From Rhizobium sp. Pop5 (GTDB lineage: Bacteria; Pseudomonadota; Alphaproteobacteria; Rhizobiales; Rhizobiaceae), in NCBI RefSeq assembly GCF_024721175.1, contig NZ_CP099399.1, positions 806,001 to 870,000 on the forward strand: 64,000 nucleotides of DNA, given 5' to 3'. The position numbers were made by a program, and so were the translations under genes. Numbering within the stretch: position 1 is the stretch's first letter; each line of letters begins with the position of its first letter. Below are positions 62,426 to 64,000 of this stretch, one piece after another. Under the pieces are notes generated by a model. That model worked only from the letters and a program-made list of their open reading frames with translations, ran no database searches and had not been told where the DNA came from.

Positions 62426-62470
62426 GCAATTCCAGGAAAAGTGTGAAGCGGTTTTCCCAGGCAAAGCACC
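62426..62470. repeat. Palindromic rhizobial intergenic repeat, copy 4 (degenerate right arm)
   Basis: Begins with the same GCAATTCC (62426-62433) and keeps the central AAAAGTGTGAAGCGGTTTT (62437-62455), but the right arm has diverged (CCCAGGC instead of GGAATTGC), so it can no longer form the outer stem. It is preceded by AGCGG/CCGCT (62406-62422), resembling the second hairpin module of copy 1. Confidence 0.6.
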
Positions 62471-62494
62471 AGGTGGTTTTGCCCGGAGCTGGAT

Positions 62495-62528
62495 AAAAAA
62501 AGCCGTGAGGGGTGGGCATCCTCACGGC
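62495..62528 (-). terminator. Rho-independent terminator for the DUF5330 gene
   Basis: Perfect 9-base arms GCCGTGAGG/CCTCACGGC (62502-62510 and 62520-62528) with a 9-base loop, next to seven A residues at 62495-62501. Read on the minus strand this is a hairpin followed by seven T residues, about 125 bases after the DUF5330 stop. Confidence 0.85.
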
Positions 62529-62653
62529 GCAGCAACATGCTGAATTAAACAGGGCAGGCACGTCAGGCATGGGGCATCTCCGCGTCATGCGGACCACCGA
62601 TGCAAGCTAGAAAACCAAAGGTGCTGCGGACGGAGTGCCCGCGAAAAATTTCG

Positions 62654-63148
62654 TCAGATCGCCGGCTTCGGCGTCGGCAGCGGAATTGCGCCTGTTACCA
62701 CCGTCTCGGCTGTGGCGTCACCCTCGACCGGCGGGCGGTAAGGCATCGGCTGATTCAGCGCGGCCTTTGCCTCGCGCACCTTCTCCTGGATCGAAGGCGC
62801 AGCAAGGAGGGGCATGTTGAGCGCTACCGGCGTCTGCGGGGCGGCAAGTTTCGCTGTCGCCGGCGCTTCGTCCTTGAATTGGCTATCAAGGAGCTCATAG
62901 GCGACACGGGCGCCTTCACGAGCCCGGTAGCCGAGCGCCGTGAAGGTCTCCGCGCCCTTGGCGCAGACCTCGGGCTTTTCCGAGCACATGCCGGTCAAAT
63001 AGTCGTAGGCGCCGCTTGCCGCGGTAAACGCATCGGAAAGCTGCAATTGCGGGCCGTTGGAGGTCTTGTCGGAACTCTCCGTGCTGAAGACGGAAAGAAG
63101 CACGAGCACAAGGCCAAACCAGAAGGATCCTTTAATCAGAAACCACAT
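62654..63148 (-). CDS. DUF5330 protein, single-pass membrane
   Basis: A 164-residue protein with one N-terminal membrane span (about 3-22, FLIKGSFWFGLVLVLLSVFS) and a periplasmic tail. DAFTAASGAYDYLTGMCSEK and PEVCAKGAETFTALGYRARE carry two conserved cysteines that could pair; the C-terminal third is Pro/Ala-rich and disordered-looking. This matches the DUF5330 family of Rhizobiales, whose function is unknown. Its conserved position near sufE in rhizobia is from memory. Confidence 0.78.
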   Translation of the reverse strand: MWFLIKGSFWFGLVLVLLSVFSTESSDKTSNGPQLQLSDAFTAASGAYDYLTGMCSEKPEVCAKGAETFTALGYRAREGARVAYELLDSQFKDEAPATAKLAAPQTPVALNMPLLAAPSIQEKVREAKAALNQPMPYRPPVEGDATAETVVTGAIPLPTPKPAI

Positions 63149-63558
63149 TGTCGTTGCCCATCCTGTTTCCCGCCCGGTCTTGTCGCCGAATCAGGCCGGT
63201 TGTCCGGTGTGATTTCACCCTACCGCCAAGTTGCGAATGCCGCTTTTCGAAACTCACGCGCATTTGCGGCAAATTTAGTTCAAATTTTAGCGAAGCGTAT
63301 TTGAGCCGCATTTAATTCGAATGCGAGCCATTGCCGTTAAGCATCTGGGCAGCACCTCCTTGCAATTGCAGGGCTTTTGGAAGCTCGCCTTGCCACAGGA
63401 GTTAACGACATACTGAAATATGAGGAAAATCCATCGCTTACCTGCCATTAACCACAAAAGGTAAAGAGGCTTCCATATGCCTCAAAACGGGAATTTCGGC
63501 CCTTTCAGGCTGTGAAGAGCGCTTTTGCCTTATCCTTTCTTTAAGTCGCGGAGGCCTA
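63149..63558. other. AT-rich intergenic region between divergent DUF5330 and sensor genes
   Basis: About 410 bases, clearly richer in A+T than the coding regions on either side, so it probably carries both promoters. Several TTAA tetramers occur (for example near 63310, 63335, 63399 and 63449), but none forms a clean TTAA-N7-TTAA CtrA site. No gene or stable hairpin was recognised. Confidence 0.5.
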
Positions 63559-64000
63559 TTGTCCGGATCGATAGACAGCCTTTTTGGCGGGTATTGCGTG
63601 CGTGTATTGAGTGACATTGGCGGCTGGGCGACGGCCCTCGTAGACCGGGCAGCGACAAGCTGGCTTTCCCGGACGGGGGGCGGCGAAGCCGTGCGTCAGC
63701 GCGAGCTCGCGATCCTGCGCCGCCTCGTCCTGATGTCGTCGGCCGCTCTCGTTGCCGCTCCGATCGGGCTTTCCGCGGTCACCAGCCCCGCCGTCGCCTT
63801 GCCGGCCGGTGTTGCCATAGTTTGCGCCGCCTTTCTTTTTTCCGCCGTCGGCAGCATCGCGCTCGCCCGTCAGGGCTCGCCCGCCGGCATCGCCACGCAG
63901 TCGGCTGAGGACTTCTTCCTTACCGCCACCCCAGGCCTCGTCTTCTTCATCGATCAGCACGGCAGTGTGGTGACTGTCGGTGGCCGCGACCGGCGCGATT
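63559..64000 (+). CDS. Membrane PAS-domain sensor protein, N-terminal part (probable histidine kinase)
   Basis: Runs off the right edge; 147 codons are visible. After about 55 polar residues come two hydrophobic spans (VLMSSAALVAAPIGLSAVTS and AGVAIVCAAFLFSAVGSIAL, about residues 57-100), then the beginning of a PAS-like domain (FFLTATPGLVFFIDQHGSVV). This layout is usual for rhizobial hybrid or cell-cycle-type sensor kinases, but the kinase domain is outside the window. The start is taken as TTG at 63559, with GGAGG four bases upstream; GTG at 63598 is an alternative. Confidence 0.65.
   Translation, partial: MSGSIDSLFGGYCVRVLSDIGGWATALVDRAATSWLSRTGGGEAVRQRELAILRRLVLMSSAALVAAPIGLSAVTSPAVALPAGVAIVCAAFLFSAVGSIALARQGSPAGIATQSAEDFFLTATPGLVFFIDQHGSVVTVGGRDRRD

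Noticed and set aside
62401..62470. Possible tRNA-like folding near 62.4 kb
   Set aside because: The sequence has no T-loop or anticodon arrangement; the structure is explained by the palindromic repeat and the neighbouring 5-base stem.
63149..63558. Possible CtrA sites (several TTAA tetramers) before the sensor gene
   Set aside because: None of the TTAA pairs has the seven-base spacing of a CtrA box, and the region is simply AT-rich.

Overview
The window is GC-rich, densely packed alphaproteobacterial DNA and looks like a chromosomal segment of the Rhizobium leguminosarum / R. etli group. Support for this: a 143-residue RosR/MucR zinc-finger regulator with a long AT-rich leader full of inverted repeats; a SufE and a DUF5330 gene beside it; a seven-gene Mrp/Pha antiporter operon; a DUF930 protein; a membrane PQQ glucose dehydrogenase; and four copies of a short palindromic intergenic repeat of the type scattered through rhizobial genomes. 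No rRNA, tRNA, CRISPR array, phage or intact insertion sequence was seen. The species assignment is an inference from gene content, not from a search.

Layout. 1-9.6 kb: the start of a glucose-6-phosphate dehydrogenase-type gene, trans-aconitate methyltransferase, a CBS/CorC membrane protein, an SDR plus AraC pair, a cupin, a TIM-barrel isomerase, a TetA-like pump with its divergent TetR and two tetO-like operators, and a zinc alcohol dehydrogenase. 9.8-18.4 kb: a branched-chain aminotransferase, a LysR regulator divergent from an EmrA/EmrB-type efflux pair that is followed by a class III nucleotide cyclase, a short NAD synthase, and a GST/TetR divergent pair with a long inverted repeat between them. 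18.4-25.5 kb: an MFS pump preceded by a decayed PEBP gene, a SnoaL-like protein, a TauE exporter, a PmtA-like methyltransferase, superoxide dismutase, an ADP-ribose-type phosphoesterase and a YafY/LysE divergent pair.

25.5-32.8 kb is a polyol/sugar catabolic locus: a truncated RpiR-type HTH gene, a TIM-barrel isomerase, an inositol-dehydrogenase-like oxidoreductase, a CUT2-type ABC importer (binding protein, permease, double ATPase) and a divergent LacI-type regulator. A perfect 9-bp inverted repeat sits on the regulator's ribosome-binding site. 32.9-40.4 kb: two periplasmic cytochromes c, a GNAT, a class A beta-lactamase, PQQ glucose dehydrogenase and SelO. 40.6-54.7 kb: an MFS pump, DUF1697, oligopeptidase B, small secreted proteins, a FAD oxidoreductase, an AI-2E family transporter, a VOC protein with two possible starts (one giving a Tat signal), a universal stress protein behind a FixK/FNR box, a HlyIII protein, a PAT-like acetyltransferase, a pentapeptide-repeat protein, a frameshifted GNAT and MsrB. 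54.8-60.7 kb: mrpABCDEFG, with overlapping start/stop codons at four of its six junctions. 60.7-64 kb: rosR with its long leader, sufE, DUF5330 and the start of a membrane PAS sensor.

Much of the content is an adaptive toolkit: five MFS efflux systems, a beta-lactamase, oxidative-stress enzymes (SodB, MsrB, GST, SelO), a Na+/H+ antiporter, and several divergent regulator-target pairs whose operators can be read in the sequence. Recent decay is visible in the PEBP remnant, the GNAT frameshift, the RpiR fragment and an interrupted frame near 49 kb. I did not find a convincing wholly new multi-gene system. The least conventional arrangements are the cyclase behind the Emr pump, the dual-start VOC protein and the long inverted repeat in front of the apparently Shine-Dalgarno-less tetR at 17.7 kb.
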